From NCBI GenBank assembly GCA_002163975.1, contig CP019636.1:2455001-2519000 (forward strand): 64,000 nt of DNA, in the 5' to 3' direction. The DNA is from Nostocales cyanobacterium HT-58-2 (lineage in GTDB: Bacteria; Cyanobacteriota; Cyanobacteriia; Cyanobacteriales; Nostocaceae). Below, piece by piece: positions 8,649 to 18,400 of the stretch. Below the pieces are notes generated by a model. That model was not told the DNA's origin, did no database searches, and worked only from the letters and a program-made list of their open reading frames with translations. The first letter of the stretch is position 1; every line of letters starts with the position of its first letter. A program made the translations under genes and the position numbers.

Positions 8649-10055
8649 CTACACTTCCATTTCTAGGAATTGATTTCTAGATATTACATTCTTAGCTCTT
8701 CGATTTTGCAGCCTTTCATAGTTTTCGCTCAAAGCTAAAAGTAAATTTGCTAATGGATTTTGCGATTTAATGATACCAAATAAAACTTCATCTCCCCAGA
8801 TACGTGCTTGTTTTTTACTTGCAATACGTATCTGTAAAGCATACCAAAAGAATAACACTGGATACTTCAGCCCTGACCATTTCAAGTACTTCCACATATG
8901 ACTGATACTCCAAAGCTTCTCAAATTCAAGACCAGACAAATAATACAGATACACAAACATTGAGTTAATTTTGTAAAGCTTATTAACATTTCTGTTATAG
9001 GCTTTGAGTTTAGAGTAATTAGGTGATTTTTGACTAAGTACTTCATGCAAAGCATCTACTAACATAAAAGCACTACTGAAAGCTATTTGCAGTCCCGTTG
9101 AGAAAATCGGATCTATAAATCCTGCACTATCACCGACAAGTACCCATCCATCGCCGTAGTATTGCTTACAACGGTAAGAGTAATCTCTAGCACTGCGAAA
9201 TTTGTCTATCGGTTTTAAAGTTGGATTTTTAAGAAAATCGCTAATGAAAGGAAGTTGTTCAGCATACTTATAGAATACTCCTTCCAATCCCTCAGTTCTA
9301 TTTTTAATTGACTCTTCGCTTAAAACAACTCCGATAGAGACAATATTTTTATCAATCGGTATATACCAAGCCCAGTCACGTCTATTTTCGTGAATACAGA
9401 ACTTGAAGTTCACATCTTCGTCTGTGTTAGTTATCTCAAAATCTCCTTCCCAGTGGTTAAATATGGCTAATTTTTTGTTTAGTAAAAAGTCATTGTAACA
9501 ATTATTCTCAACTTGTTTATTAATCATGCCTGCTTGACCAGATGCATCAACAATCCATTTAGCATAGGCATACTGCAATGGTGGATTGATAGCATCTTTT
9601 GATAAATCTTTATACTCAATACCTATAGCCCGCTCTCCATTAAAGAGAACTCTCTTCACAACGTGCTGCTCTAAAATAGTTGCTCCACTCTTTCTTGCAT
9701 TTTCAAGTAGTAGAAGGTCTAGCTTGGAACGAGCCATTTGGAATGCCCAAGGTAGTTCATCACTCTCATTTTGAAAACTTTTATTGAAATAGGCACTGTA
9801 AGATTTTTCTTGAAAGATGAATTCAGCACCCTTTTTTTTAACATAGCCTATTTGCTTTAATTCCCCATATATGCCTAATTTCTTGAATGCATTTGCGCCA
9901 AAAGCAGTTATGGATTCACCTATGTGAAATCTAGGAAACTTATACTTCTCTAAAAGTAACACTTCATGTCCTTCACGAGATAGCATAGTTGCACACGTTG
10001 TGCCTGCTGGTCCGCCTCCAATAATAATAACGTCGTACTGTTTTTTATCTTTCAC
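8649..10055 (-). CDS. FAD-dependent halogenase-like monooxygenase
   Basis: 468 residues. The FAD dinucleotide motif GGGPAG is at 13-18. Next comes FPRFHIGES (40-48), typical of flavin-dependent halogenases and relatives, and a VKKKGAEF segment (72-79) with the lysine-glycine pattern near the expected active-site lysine. The halogenase hallmark WxWxIP is present as WAWYIP at 228-233, and Fx.Px.Sx.G as FIDPIFSTG at 313-321, after the GDS motif (308-310) of the FAD fold. The set fits class B halogenases acting on phenolic, pyrrolic or carrier-bound substrates. Caution: some non-halogenating oxidoreductases, including geranylgeranyl-reductase-like proteins, share parts of these motifs. The gene stands alone with gaps on both sides. 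No flavin reductase is visible nearby. Confidence 0.7.
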   Translation of the reverse strand: MKDKKQYDVIIIGGGPAGTTCATMLSREGHEVLLLEKYKFPRFHIGESITAFGANAFKKLGIYGELKQIGYVKKKGAEFIFQEKSYSAYFNKSFQNESDELPWAFQMARSKLDLLLLENARKSGATILEQHVVKRVLFNGERAIGIEYKDLSKDAINPPLQYAYAKWIVDASGQAGMINKQVENNCYNDFLLNKKLAIFNHWEGDFEITNTDEDVNFKFCIHENRRDWAWYIPIDKNIVSIGVVLSEESIKNRTEGLEGVFYKYAEQLPFISDFLKNPTLKPIDKFRSARDYSYRCKQYYGDGWVLVGDSAGFIDPIFSTGLQIAFSSAFMLVDALHEVLSQKSPNYSKLKAYNRNVNKLYKINSMFVYLYYLSGLEFEKLWSISHMWKYLKWSGLKYPVLFFWYALQIRIASKKQARIWGDEVLFGIIKSQNPLANLLLALSENYERLQNRRAKNVISRNQFLEMEV

Positions 10056-10632
10056 AAACCTACCTCACTAAGAAACTATGAAAGGACTCAAATACTGAAT
10101 TTTTAAACTATGCGTAGATAGCTATGTAAGAGATTTATAGAATCGGATTTTAATGAACATTAGATATCTCTTGAAATAAATCTCTAAAATTTGGACTAAT
10201 TGGTTGAGTGATTTACAGTACTAGAGCTTTGTCTTTAAGCAAATATAGTGACTAACAAGGGATAATAATTTCCTCACCAATCATCTAATATCTTGTGGAC
10301 CCTACCCTACCACTAGTTACCCTATTGCAGATATCTAATTACTTAACTACGAGTAGCCAAACCCATAAAGTGAACTGTAACTAAATCTCAACCCTAGTAT
10401 CTATCTAGATAGTTTTTTCTTTCAGAACTTCAGCATGACTGAGATGAATTAGGGTGCATATCATAATATTAATCCTCTAACTTTATTAAGTCAATTAGAT
10501 TGGCTATACAAATTGATCCTACTTCACTGGCTCTCTTGTCCTCAAAAAGTTTTTGCAATACGACTTGGAAAATTGATAAGCTTAGAGCATATTTCATGTG
10601 AATGAGGTACAGTAAGATTCAGTTCATCAAGT

Positions 10633-10743
10633 CTGAAAATCAAAGCTTACTCTACAGATTTGCGAGAGAAAATAGTAGAGCAATTACTTATAATTTGGCG
10701 ATGGCAAGAGGCACATATTTTGCTGCCTATTCTTACAGTTAAG
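10633..10743 (+). pseudogene. N-terminal scrap of an IS630-type transposase
   Basis: In the 844-base gap 10056-10899, one frame reads LKIKAYSTDLREKIVE (about 10633-10682). This is the characteristic start of IS630-family transposases (KAYSxDLRxKIV). After that point the similarity is lost and the frame stops within about 60 bases. Nothing else in the gap looks like a gene, apart from presumed promoter sequence for the halogenase-like gene near 10056-10250. Confidence 0.45.
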
Positions 10744-10899
10744 GTTAGATGCACTGGACAGTTTATCTCTTGATTATGCAACGTCCGTTTTGGTTCACCT
10801 AATGACTGCAACAGAGGTGTACAGTAACCATACATCCGGATTTTATACTACGCCGTCTTGCTGTCTAAAAATTTACTTTATAAACGATCTTTTAGCTTA

Positions 10900-11859
10900 T
10901 TACCTTCTATGTTTTTGTAAAACAACTATTTTTTGTTTGCGCTTTAATATTAAATATATACCAAGAGTACCAATCATAAACATACTTAACACTGTAGAGT
11001 TTTCTGGAATTAACACAGACTTTAGATCCGACAAGGCTGACTCTGCTATTAGCTTGTGAACAGCAGTTGTTGGATGGAAGTTGTCCCAAAATAAATACTC
11101 GTTGGGGTTAAGACAGGCTGTAAGATCAGATAGGTTTAGGCAAGAGTCAGTTACATTAGCGAAACCAAATTCTTCCGGAGTTGCTAGTATTTGATTAAAT
11201 AGAGAATTAACATCCAAAAGAATGACTTTTATGCCTAGTTCCTGACTCAAACTAGCAAGGGTAGTACTCAAGTTGGAGTTATGAGATGTAGTCAAAGTAC
11301 TCAGTAAAGAAGAGATTTGATTATTACCAAGTGTACTTGGAAGGTTACCCAAATCTGGTAGATTGGCTACCAAAACATACTTAGCACCAACTTTAGCAAG
11401 CAAGTTCACTGCGTTTGCTAAATTAGTTACTGGTATCTTAGGGTCACTAACATTATTGCCAAGGTAATCATTGGCACTAGCCCATACTACATATAGTGTA
11501 TTTGGATCAGCTTTTGAATTGGTTGCTGTAAAGCTGTAAAGCTGCTGAGTTAATCCTGGTAGATTTGGATTGCTTATGTTGTCAGTCCCTGTGGTAGCAC
11601 CACCAAAGGCAAGGTTAGTTCTCTGATCGCTGCCTAATGCTAGATCAGATGCAAGATATTCTACCCAAAGCGGACCATTGGAAGAACGTCCCCTATAGTA
11701 AGGTGGGCTAGGAGGAGATTGCGTAGCATCAAATGAATTACCAGTATCAGAAAGGCTATCACCAAATACAAAAATTTTGTTAAAACTAGCAGCCAAAGTT
11801 TTAAATGGCAAAATGAAATAGAAGAGGATAAAACTTGCTATTAAAATTTGTTTTTTCAT
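10900..11859 (-). CDS. Secreted SGNH/GDSL esterase with PEP-CTERM-like tail
   Basis: 319 residues. An N-terminal signal peptide (about 1-24, ending TLAA) leads into the block I motif VFGDSLSDTGNS with nucleophile Ser35. Block III appears as VVWASANDYLG, and the catalytic Asp/His as DNFHPTTAVH near residue 260. The last about 36 residues follow PEP-CTERM architecture: IPENSTV, one hydrophobic helix, then a basic cluster (LKRKQK). PEN replaces the usual PEP. The family hydrolyses esters of lipids or polysaccharides. The tail predicts transfer to an EpsH/exosortase system and retention at the envelope. It is monocistronic and faces away from the NRPS cluster. Confidence 0.85.
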   Translation of the reverse strand: MKKQILIASFILFYFILPFKTLAASFNKIFVFGDSLSDTGNSFDATQSPPSPPYYRGRSSNGPLWVEYLASDLALGSDQRTNLAFGGATTGTDNISNPNLPGLTQQLYSFTATNSKADPNTLYVVWASANDYLGNNVSDPKIPVTNLANAVNLLAKVGAKYVLVANLPDLGNLPSTLGNNQISSLLSTLTTSHNSNLSTTLASLSQELGIKVILLDVNSLFNQILATPEEFGFANVTDSCLNLSDLTACLNPNEYLFWDNFHPTTAVHKLIAESALSDLKSVLIPENSTVLSMFMIGTLGIYLILKRKQKIVVLQKHRR

Positions 11860-13185
11860 GCTTACTTAGTATCCTCCTAATAACTAGCTGTGCTTTCTTG
11901 AATAAAACTTTAAAGGATATTTTAAAAGTCGAGCTATGCAGAAATTGTGCAAGCTGTTGAACCATGATATTTATCATGTCAATATAAATAAAAGACTATA
12001 AAATTATACCAGAAGTTAGTGAGACAAGGAATTTTACTGCAATAAAAAAACTCATGCTAAATCGTCTGTTTTTTTAATATTGACTTTATAAATTACTTCT
12101 GAAAGAGTTTTATTTTTCTCTGTATTCAAGATACTATCGGAACTTGCAATTCATAGTCAAGTATTTGACTATCCTAAACTCAATGAGACAGTATTTTTTC
12201 ATCAATCATTTAGGATTGCTATATGAGTCTATCCACAGCAATATTTTTATGTTCTTTCTTTTTTGATCTTAAACTAAGAGGCGGTAACATTCAAATTCGT
12301 AAAATTTATGAATTTGAATAACTGCTCACCAACCGTAATTACTTAGATATAAAGCTCTAGAGGAGATTAACAGTCCATAACACAAGCCATAGCTGGTTTT
12401 GAAAGCCTCACTGTGACTCCTCTTTCAGAAACGTGAGGGGCAAAAGATTCCTGCATTTTCGCTCTCCTGAAATGAGAGAGGAGGTGAGAGCAACTTTATC
12501 CAAACCACTTTTCTCTATTATAAATTCTTCACATTTTTGGATCATAATAAGCAGTACTTTTTTTATCTATAAAATATCAGCGATGCTCAAAAACTCTTGA
12601 GCCTCTAAATACAAGAGTTTTATCGTTTACTTTTGTGACGTTCTCACTGCTGTACCAAGAGTACTCTTGCAGAAGTCTAGATAGCAATGGCAAATGGATA
12701 AAGTCAAGCTTAAAAGATATATTCTTATTCATTTTTATTTAATATCAAATAGATAATTATTATTTCCCTTTAGTTAATTTGCTTAGATTTAGTTGTATTA
12801 CATTCTCTTTATTCTCAAACAAGCTAAATTTATATTTTTGTATGCCTATATTAAGAAAAAAAATAGAGTGGTAGACAAAAATGTATGAGACATCCTAATC
12901 TAGATATAGAAGTATACTTAAGCCGTCAAAAAATCCATATATTGCTTAAAAAAATAAAGCTTTTTCCTTGTGTTATTGTTACAACTTAATTGATAAATCT
13001 ATAAGACGGTCAAGAAAAAAATTAAGAGTGTAAAGCGACAGTACAAGGAATTAAACAATCGAACAAAGAACTTACATCGGAGCATTTTAGCAGTAATAAT
13101 CTATACAATTTACAAATAGCAATTACTTAAAGCATAATTTTAACCCTTTGCAGTGGATAGTCTTTACTCTACTTAACGAGCGCAA
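11860..13185. other. 1.3-kb AT-rich gene-free region upstream of the NRPS/PKS cluster
   Basis: No credible coding frame was seen on either strand. The stretch separates the divergent GDSL and FAAL genes and must hold both promoters. It contains small inverted repeats, for example GCCTCAC near 12404 facing GTGAGG near 12433, and GCTCTC (about 12460) facing GAGAGC (about 12486). The last 400 bases are strongly AT-rich. I cannot assign a promoter with confidence. Confidence 0.5.
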
Positions 13186-15315
13186 ATGGACAAACACCTT
13201 TCCAAACAATCTGTTGAATTTTCCACGTTTGTCGAACTTCTTCGTTGGAGAGCTCTCCAGCAGCCTGAACAGCAAGCTTATACCTTTCTGCTCGATGGAG
13301 AAGTAGAAGGATCTCAACTGACTTATAGGGAGTTGGATCGTCAAGCTCGAGTCATTGCTGCCTTGCTTCAAGATAACGTTGCGAGGGGGGAGCGTGCGCT
13401 GTTGCTCTACCCATCAGGTCTAGAATTTATCGCTGCCTTTTTCGGGTGTTTGTATGCTGGAATTGTTGCTGTACCTAGTTATCCACCTCAGCATAATCGA
13501 CCAATGTCCAGGCTCCAAGCTATTGTGGCAGATGCACAACCAACACTAGCACTAACAACTACACAAATACTATCCAAGAAACCACATCAGTTCGCCCATA
13601 ATTCAGAGCTAAATTCTATACGATGGCTGGCTACTAATAATCTTATAGACAGTTTAGAAAACAGCTGGCAGGAAATTGGGATAACTAACGACTCCTTAGC
13701 TTTTCTTCAATACACTTCTGGTTCCACTACTAAACCTAAGGGTGTAATGGTGAGTCATGGGAATATTCTACATAACGAACGACTTATACAAAAGGGATTT
13801 GAGCATACGAAACAGTCTGTTGTAGTAGGTTGGTTACCCCTTTTTCATGATATGGGTCTGATTGGGAATATGTTACAGCCTTTGTACTTGGGTGTTCCAT
13901 GCATTCTCATGTCTCCAGTGGCTTTTTTGCAACGTCCTTTGCGCTGGTTACAAGCTATTTCTCGCTACAAGGCTAGCACCAGTGGTGGTCCCAATTTTGC
14001 TTACGATCTGTGTGTTCGTAAAATAACACATGAACCGCAGATGTTTCTTGACTTAAGTAGTTGGGAAGTCGCTTTCAATGGAGCTGAGCCTATTCGTGCA
14101 GAGACACTTGAACAGTTTGCAACTGCGTTTGCTCCATATGGGTTTCGCCGAGAGGTGTTTTACCCCTGTTATGGAATGGCGGAAACAACTTTAATTGTGT
14201 CTGGAGGCTCTAAAACAGCCTTGCCAGTACTTCAAACCGTTCAGGGAACTGCCCTGCAGCAAAATCGAGTAGTCCCGTCTGCTAAAGGAGGAGTTGATGC
14301 ACAGACGCTAGTTAGTTGTGGTCAGCCACTACAAGATACACAAATTGTCATTGCTAATCCAGCGACTTTAACCCGTTGCGGTGATGATGAGGTGGGTGAG
14401 ATTTGGGTAGCAAGTGCAAGTGTAGCTCAAGGTTATTGGAACCGGATAGTTGAAACAGAGCAAGCTTTCCAAGCATACTTAAAGGATACCCAGGAAGGTC
14501 CATTTTTACGCACTGGAGACTTAGGATTCTTAAAGTCAAACGAACTATTTGTCACTGGTCGCCTTAAGGATCTGATTATCATTCGAGGTTACAACTATTA
14601 TCCACAGGATATTGAATGGACAGTAGAACAAAGCCACATCTTACTGGAACGTACCTGTGGAGCAGCATTTTCAATTGATGTTGCAGGTGCTGAGCGTCTA
14701 GTCGTTGTTCAAGAAGTAAAGCGTAGCTACCTTAAAAATCTTAATGTTGATGAGGTCACTAAAGCGATTCGTCAAGCAGTGGCAGAGAAGCACGAACTGC
14801 AAGTTTATGCTGTTTTGTTGCTTAAGACAGGAACTATCCCAAAAACTTCTAGTGGTAAGATTCAACGCCATGCTTGCCGAACTGGTTTTTTAGATGGAAC
14901 CTTAAACGTCGTAGGAAGCAGCATACTGGAAGACTCTTATTCCATTTCTGTAGAAAATGAAAATAGCTTAATTCGTGAAAATCTCCAAGCAGCTGAACCC
15001 GAAGAACGTTTGTCACTGCTGAAGTCATATCTGCAGCGGCAGGTAGCTCAAATATTAAAAGTAAGTTTATCGCAGATAAATCTTCAACACCCTTTAACCA
15101 CTTTAGGAGTAGATTCTTTAATGGCCTATGAATTGAAGAGCCAAATTGAAGATGATTTAGGAGTAGCTATACCTATGATTAACTTTCTCCAAGGATATAG
15201 TATCACTGAAATTGCTATCCAATTAGCAACCGTGTTTCCTAAAGTATCAACCTCTTTTGTAGAAGCAAATGCTAATCAATTAATAAGCCATGATTGCGAA
15301 GAAGGAGAATTATGA
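13186..15315 (+). CDS. Fatty acyl-AMP ligase with acyl carrier domain (loading module)
   Basis: 709 residues. About 1-575 is an adenylating domain with P-loop YTSGSTTKPKG near 176-186 and the block LPLFHDMGLIGNMLQPLYLG, which is typical of fatty acyl-AMP ligases (FAAL) rather than amino-acid A domains. A carrier domain follows (about 605-690), with the phosphopantetheine serine at about 644 in LGVDSLMAYE. Expected role: activate a free fatty acid as acyl-AMP and load it on the fused ACP to start a lipopeptide. It is the first gene of the co-directional cluster, about 170 bases before the first NRPS. Chain length cannot be read from sequence. The final 15-20 residues are an unstructured linker. 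Confidence 0.92.
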   Translation: MDKHLSKQSVEFSTFVELLRWRALQQPEQQAYTFLLDGEVEGSQLTYRELDRQARVIAALLQDNVARGERALLLYPSGLEFIAAFFGCLYAGIVAVPSYPPQHNRPMSRLQAIVADAQPTLALTTTQILSKKPHQFAHNSELNSIRWLATNNLIDSLENSWQEIGITNDSLAFLQYTSGSTTKPKGVMVSHGNILHNERLIQKGFEHTKQSVVVGWLPLFHDMGLIGNMLQPLYLGVPCILMSPVAFLQRPLRWLQAISRYKASTSGGPNFAYDLCVRKITHEPQMFLDLSSWEVAFNGAEPIRAETLEQFATAFAPYGFRREVFYPCYGMAETTLIVSGGSKTALPVLQTVQGTALQQNRVVPSAKGGVDAQTLVSCGQPLQDTQIVIANPATLTRCGDDEVGEIWVASASVAQGYWNRIVETEQAFQAYLKDTQEGPFLRTGDLGFLKSNELFVTGRLKDLIIIRGYNYYPQDIEWTVEQSHILLERTCGAAFSIDVAGAERLVVVQEVKRSYLKNLNVDEVTKAIRQAVAEKHELQVYAVLLLKTGTIPKTSSGKIQRHACRTGFLDGTLNVVGSSILEDSYSISVENENSLIRENLQAAEPEERLSLLKSYLQRQVAQILKVSLSQINLQHPLTTLGVDSLMAYELKSQIEDDLGVAIPMINFLQGYSITEIAIQLATVFPKVSTSFVEANANQLISHDCEEGEL

Positions 15316-15374
15316 CCTCCTTCGGCAGAACTTAAGTTCTGTTTATATGAGATAGGCATCCCAGCTTATAATCA

Positions 15375-15446
15375 ATGAGTAGTGAATGGATTGGATGTGC
15401 GCTTTCCATAGGTGTTTCGGTTTTACTTAGTATCATTCTGCTCTGA
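15375..15446 (+). CDS. Possible 23-residue hydrophobic peptide between loading module and NRPS
   Basis: ATG to TGA encodes 23 residues: a short polar start (MSSEWIG), then a continuous hydrophobic stretch ending SIILL. It fills much of the 170-base gap between the FAAL and first NRPS genes. There is no good Shine-Dalgarno. It could be a real small membrane peptide or chance. Confidence 0.22.
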   Translation: MSSEWIGCALSIGVSVLLSIILL

Positions 15447-15484
15447 AAACAGTTTTCTAAAAATTATTAGAACTTCAAATAAAT

Positions 15485-18400
15485 ATGCAAGAACCAATTC
15501 AAGGCTTTCAACTTTCCCCACAACAAAAGCGTCTTTGGTTATTACAACAAGATAACAATTCTTATTATGCTCAGTCTGCTATCCTCTTAGAAGGAGATCT
15601 AAAAATAGAGGTATTAAAATCAGCTCTTACTCAAATCATCAGTCGACATGAAATTCTTAGGACGACTTTTCACCATCTTCAAGGGTTTAGAATTCCAATC
15701 CAAGTAATTGGCGAAACATCTGACGTTAGGTTTAGCAAATGTATTATGCAAACAAGCCTTGAACAAAAGTGCACAAATCGAGAGTGTTTTGAACAGGAGC
15801 TAGAAATATTGTTTGAGACAGAGCGCCAGCTTAATTTTGATTGGGAAAAAGGACCACTATTGCAAGCCAAGCTTGTAACTTTGTTGCCAAACCAGTACTT
15901 GTTACTTATCAGCTTGCCATCTCTATGTGCAGATATGGTATCCTTGAATAATTTAGTTCAAGAACTCAGTTGTTCTTATGCTGCTTGTTTGCAGGGTGAA
16001 GAACTCTCCGATAAACCTCTGCAATATGTGGATTTTTCTGAATGGCAAAATCAATCACTTGTAGCAGAGGATATGGAGCCAGGAAGAAAGTATTGGCGTC
16101 AGCAAAATATTTCTGGTCTTGAAACTTTAAAACTAATTGGTGAGAATCAGTCTCTTGATAAGCTGGAGTTTAAACCTCGTTTTCTAACATTGCCAATTCA
16201 AGCTGATTTGGTAGAAACAATTGAAGTGATCGCACAGAACTATGAAACTTCGCCTTCTGTATTCTTCTTAAGTTGTTGGCAAATCTTATTGTGGCATCTT
16301 ATTGGGGACATAAACCTAATTGTTGGTGTAGGCTGTGATGGACGGGACTATGAGGAAATTACAAAAGCTTTAGGGCTATTTACCAAATATTTACCGCTTT
16401 CTTATCATTTAAATAATGAACATCTATTTAGTCAACATTTATGCCAGATTCATCAATTAGTCAGTAATATTTTTGAATGGCAGGAGAGTTTTACCTGGGA
16501 TTCAATTGTCGGTACTGATAAATTAGAAATAGATTTCCCCTTCTTACCTTTTTGCTTTGACTTTGAAAAATATCCAACACCGTATTCTATCGAAAATGTA
16601 ACATTTTCTATTCATAAATTATATAGTTGCATTGATAAATTTAAATTGAAACTACTGTGCGTAGAGCAAGATAACTGTCTCAACCTAGAGTTTCATTATG
16701 ACTCTAATCTCTTGTGTCGAGAAGATATTAATTGTATAGCTAGACAATTTCATACACTCTTAGTAAACGCTCTCAACTCCCCTGATGTTGCCATCGCTGA
16801 ATTAAAAATATTGGGTGATGCTGAGAAACAGCAGCTATTAGTTGAGTTCAACAACACCAAAACAAGTGACTTTAGCAACAAATGCATTCATCAACTGATA
16901 GAAGAACAAGTTGAAAAAACTCCTGATGCGATCGCCGTTGTTTTTGAACCAGAGCAGTTAACTTACCGGGAGTTGAACGCACGTGCCAACCAGCTAGCCC
17001 ATTATCTACAAACATTAGGTGTAGGACCAGAAGTACACGTAGGTATCTGTGCAGAGCGCTCTGTTGAAATGCTTGTTGGGCTATTGGGTATTCTCAAAGC
17101 AGGAGGAGTATACATACCGCTAGACCCTGCTTATCCTCAACAACGTCTAGCTTTGATGTTAAACGATGCCCCAGTTCCTGTAGTGCTAACTCAACAACGA
17201 CTGGTAGAAACTCTTGCCAACCACTCAGCACAACTTGTTTGCTTAGATAGCGATTGGGCAGCGATTACCACTCACAGTACACAAAACTTCACAACTGAAG
17301 TTTCTATTGAGAATTTAGCTTACACAATCTACACCTCAGGGTCAACAGGAACACCCAAAGGTGTGATGATTTCTCATCAAGCACTATGTAACCATATGCT
17401 TTGGATGAGGACAACTTGGCCATTGACTACAGCAGACAAAGTTTTACACAAAACTTCTATTAGTTTTGATGCCTCAGGTTGGGAATTGTATGCACCACTG
17501 ATTGCTGGTGCACAATTGGTCATGGCTCAACCACAGGGTCATAAAGACAGCGTATATCTAGTTGAGGCGATCACCCAACACGAGATCACAATCTTGCAAC
17601 TAGTGCCTTCAATGCTGCAAATGCTATTGACACAACCGACACTGGAGAAGTGCCGATGTCTGCGCTCTGTGTACTGTGGCGGTGAGCCTTTACCTTTAGA
17701 ACTTTACAAGAGTTTTGCTTCGAGATTAGATGCACAACTGTACAATCTCTACGGACCAACGGAAACCTGCATTGATGTCACCTCATGGACTTGCGAATCA
17801 AAAAGCCAACGATGGACAGTTCCAATAGGTCGTCCAATTGCTAACACACAGCTTTACGTACTTGACCAACAGGGATTGCTGGCACCCATTGGTATAGCGG
17901 GCGAGTTGTATATTGGGGGTGTTGGACTTGCGCGAGGCTATCTAAATCAATTTGAATTGACAGCCCAAAAGTTTATCCCAAACCCTTATAGTAACAAACC
18001 AGGAGAGCGCCTCTACAAAACAGGTGACTTAGTTTGTTATCAACCGGATGGGACTCTTAAATATCTTGGGCGTCTCGATAATCAGGTAAAGATCCGGGGT
18101 TATCGTATTGAACTAGGAGAAATTGAAATAATATTAAGTCAACATCCAGGAATTCGAGAGGTTGTAGTTCTAGCCCGAGAAAATTTGCATGGAGAAAAGC
18201 GCTTAGTAGCCTATTTAGTTGCAAATCAGCAACCAGCTCCATCTATTGATGAATTACGCCACTTTCTCAAAGAAAAGTTACCTGAGTATATGATGCCATC
18301 GAGCTTCCTGGTACTAAAAACTTTACCACTAACACCCAACGGCAAAGTAGACCATCACGCCCTCTCAAAGCTGGATACAGATAGACCCGAATTGTCAAGT

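Noticed and set aside
10790..11059. 89-codon plus-strand frame
   Set aside because: Antisense to the 3' end of the GDSL esterase gene, with no ribosome-binding site or protein-like pattern.
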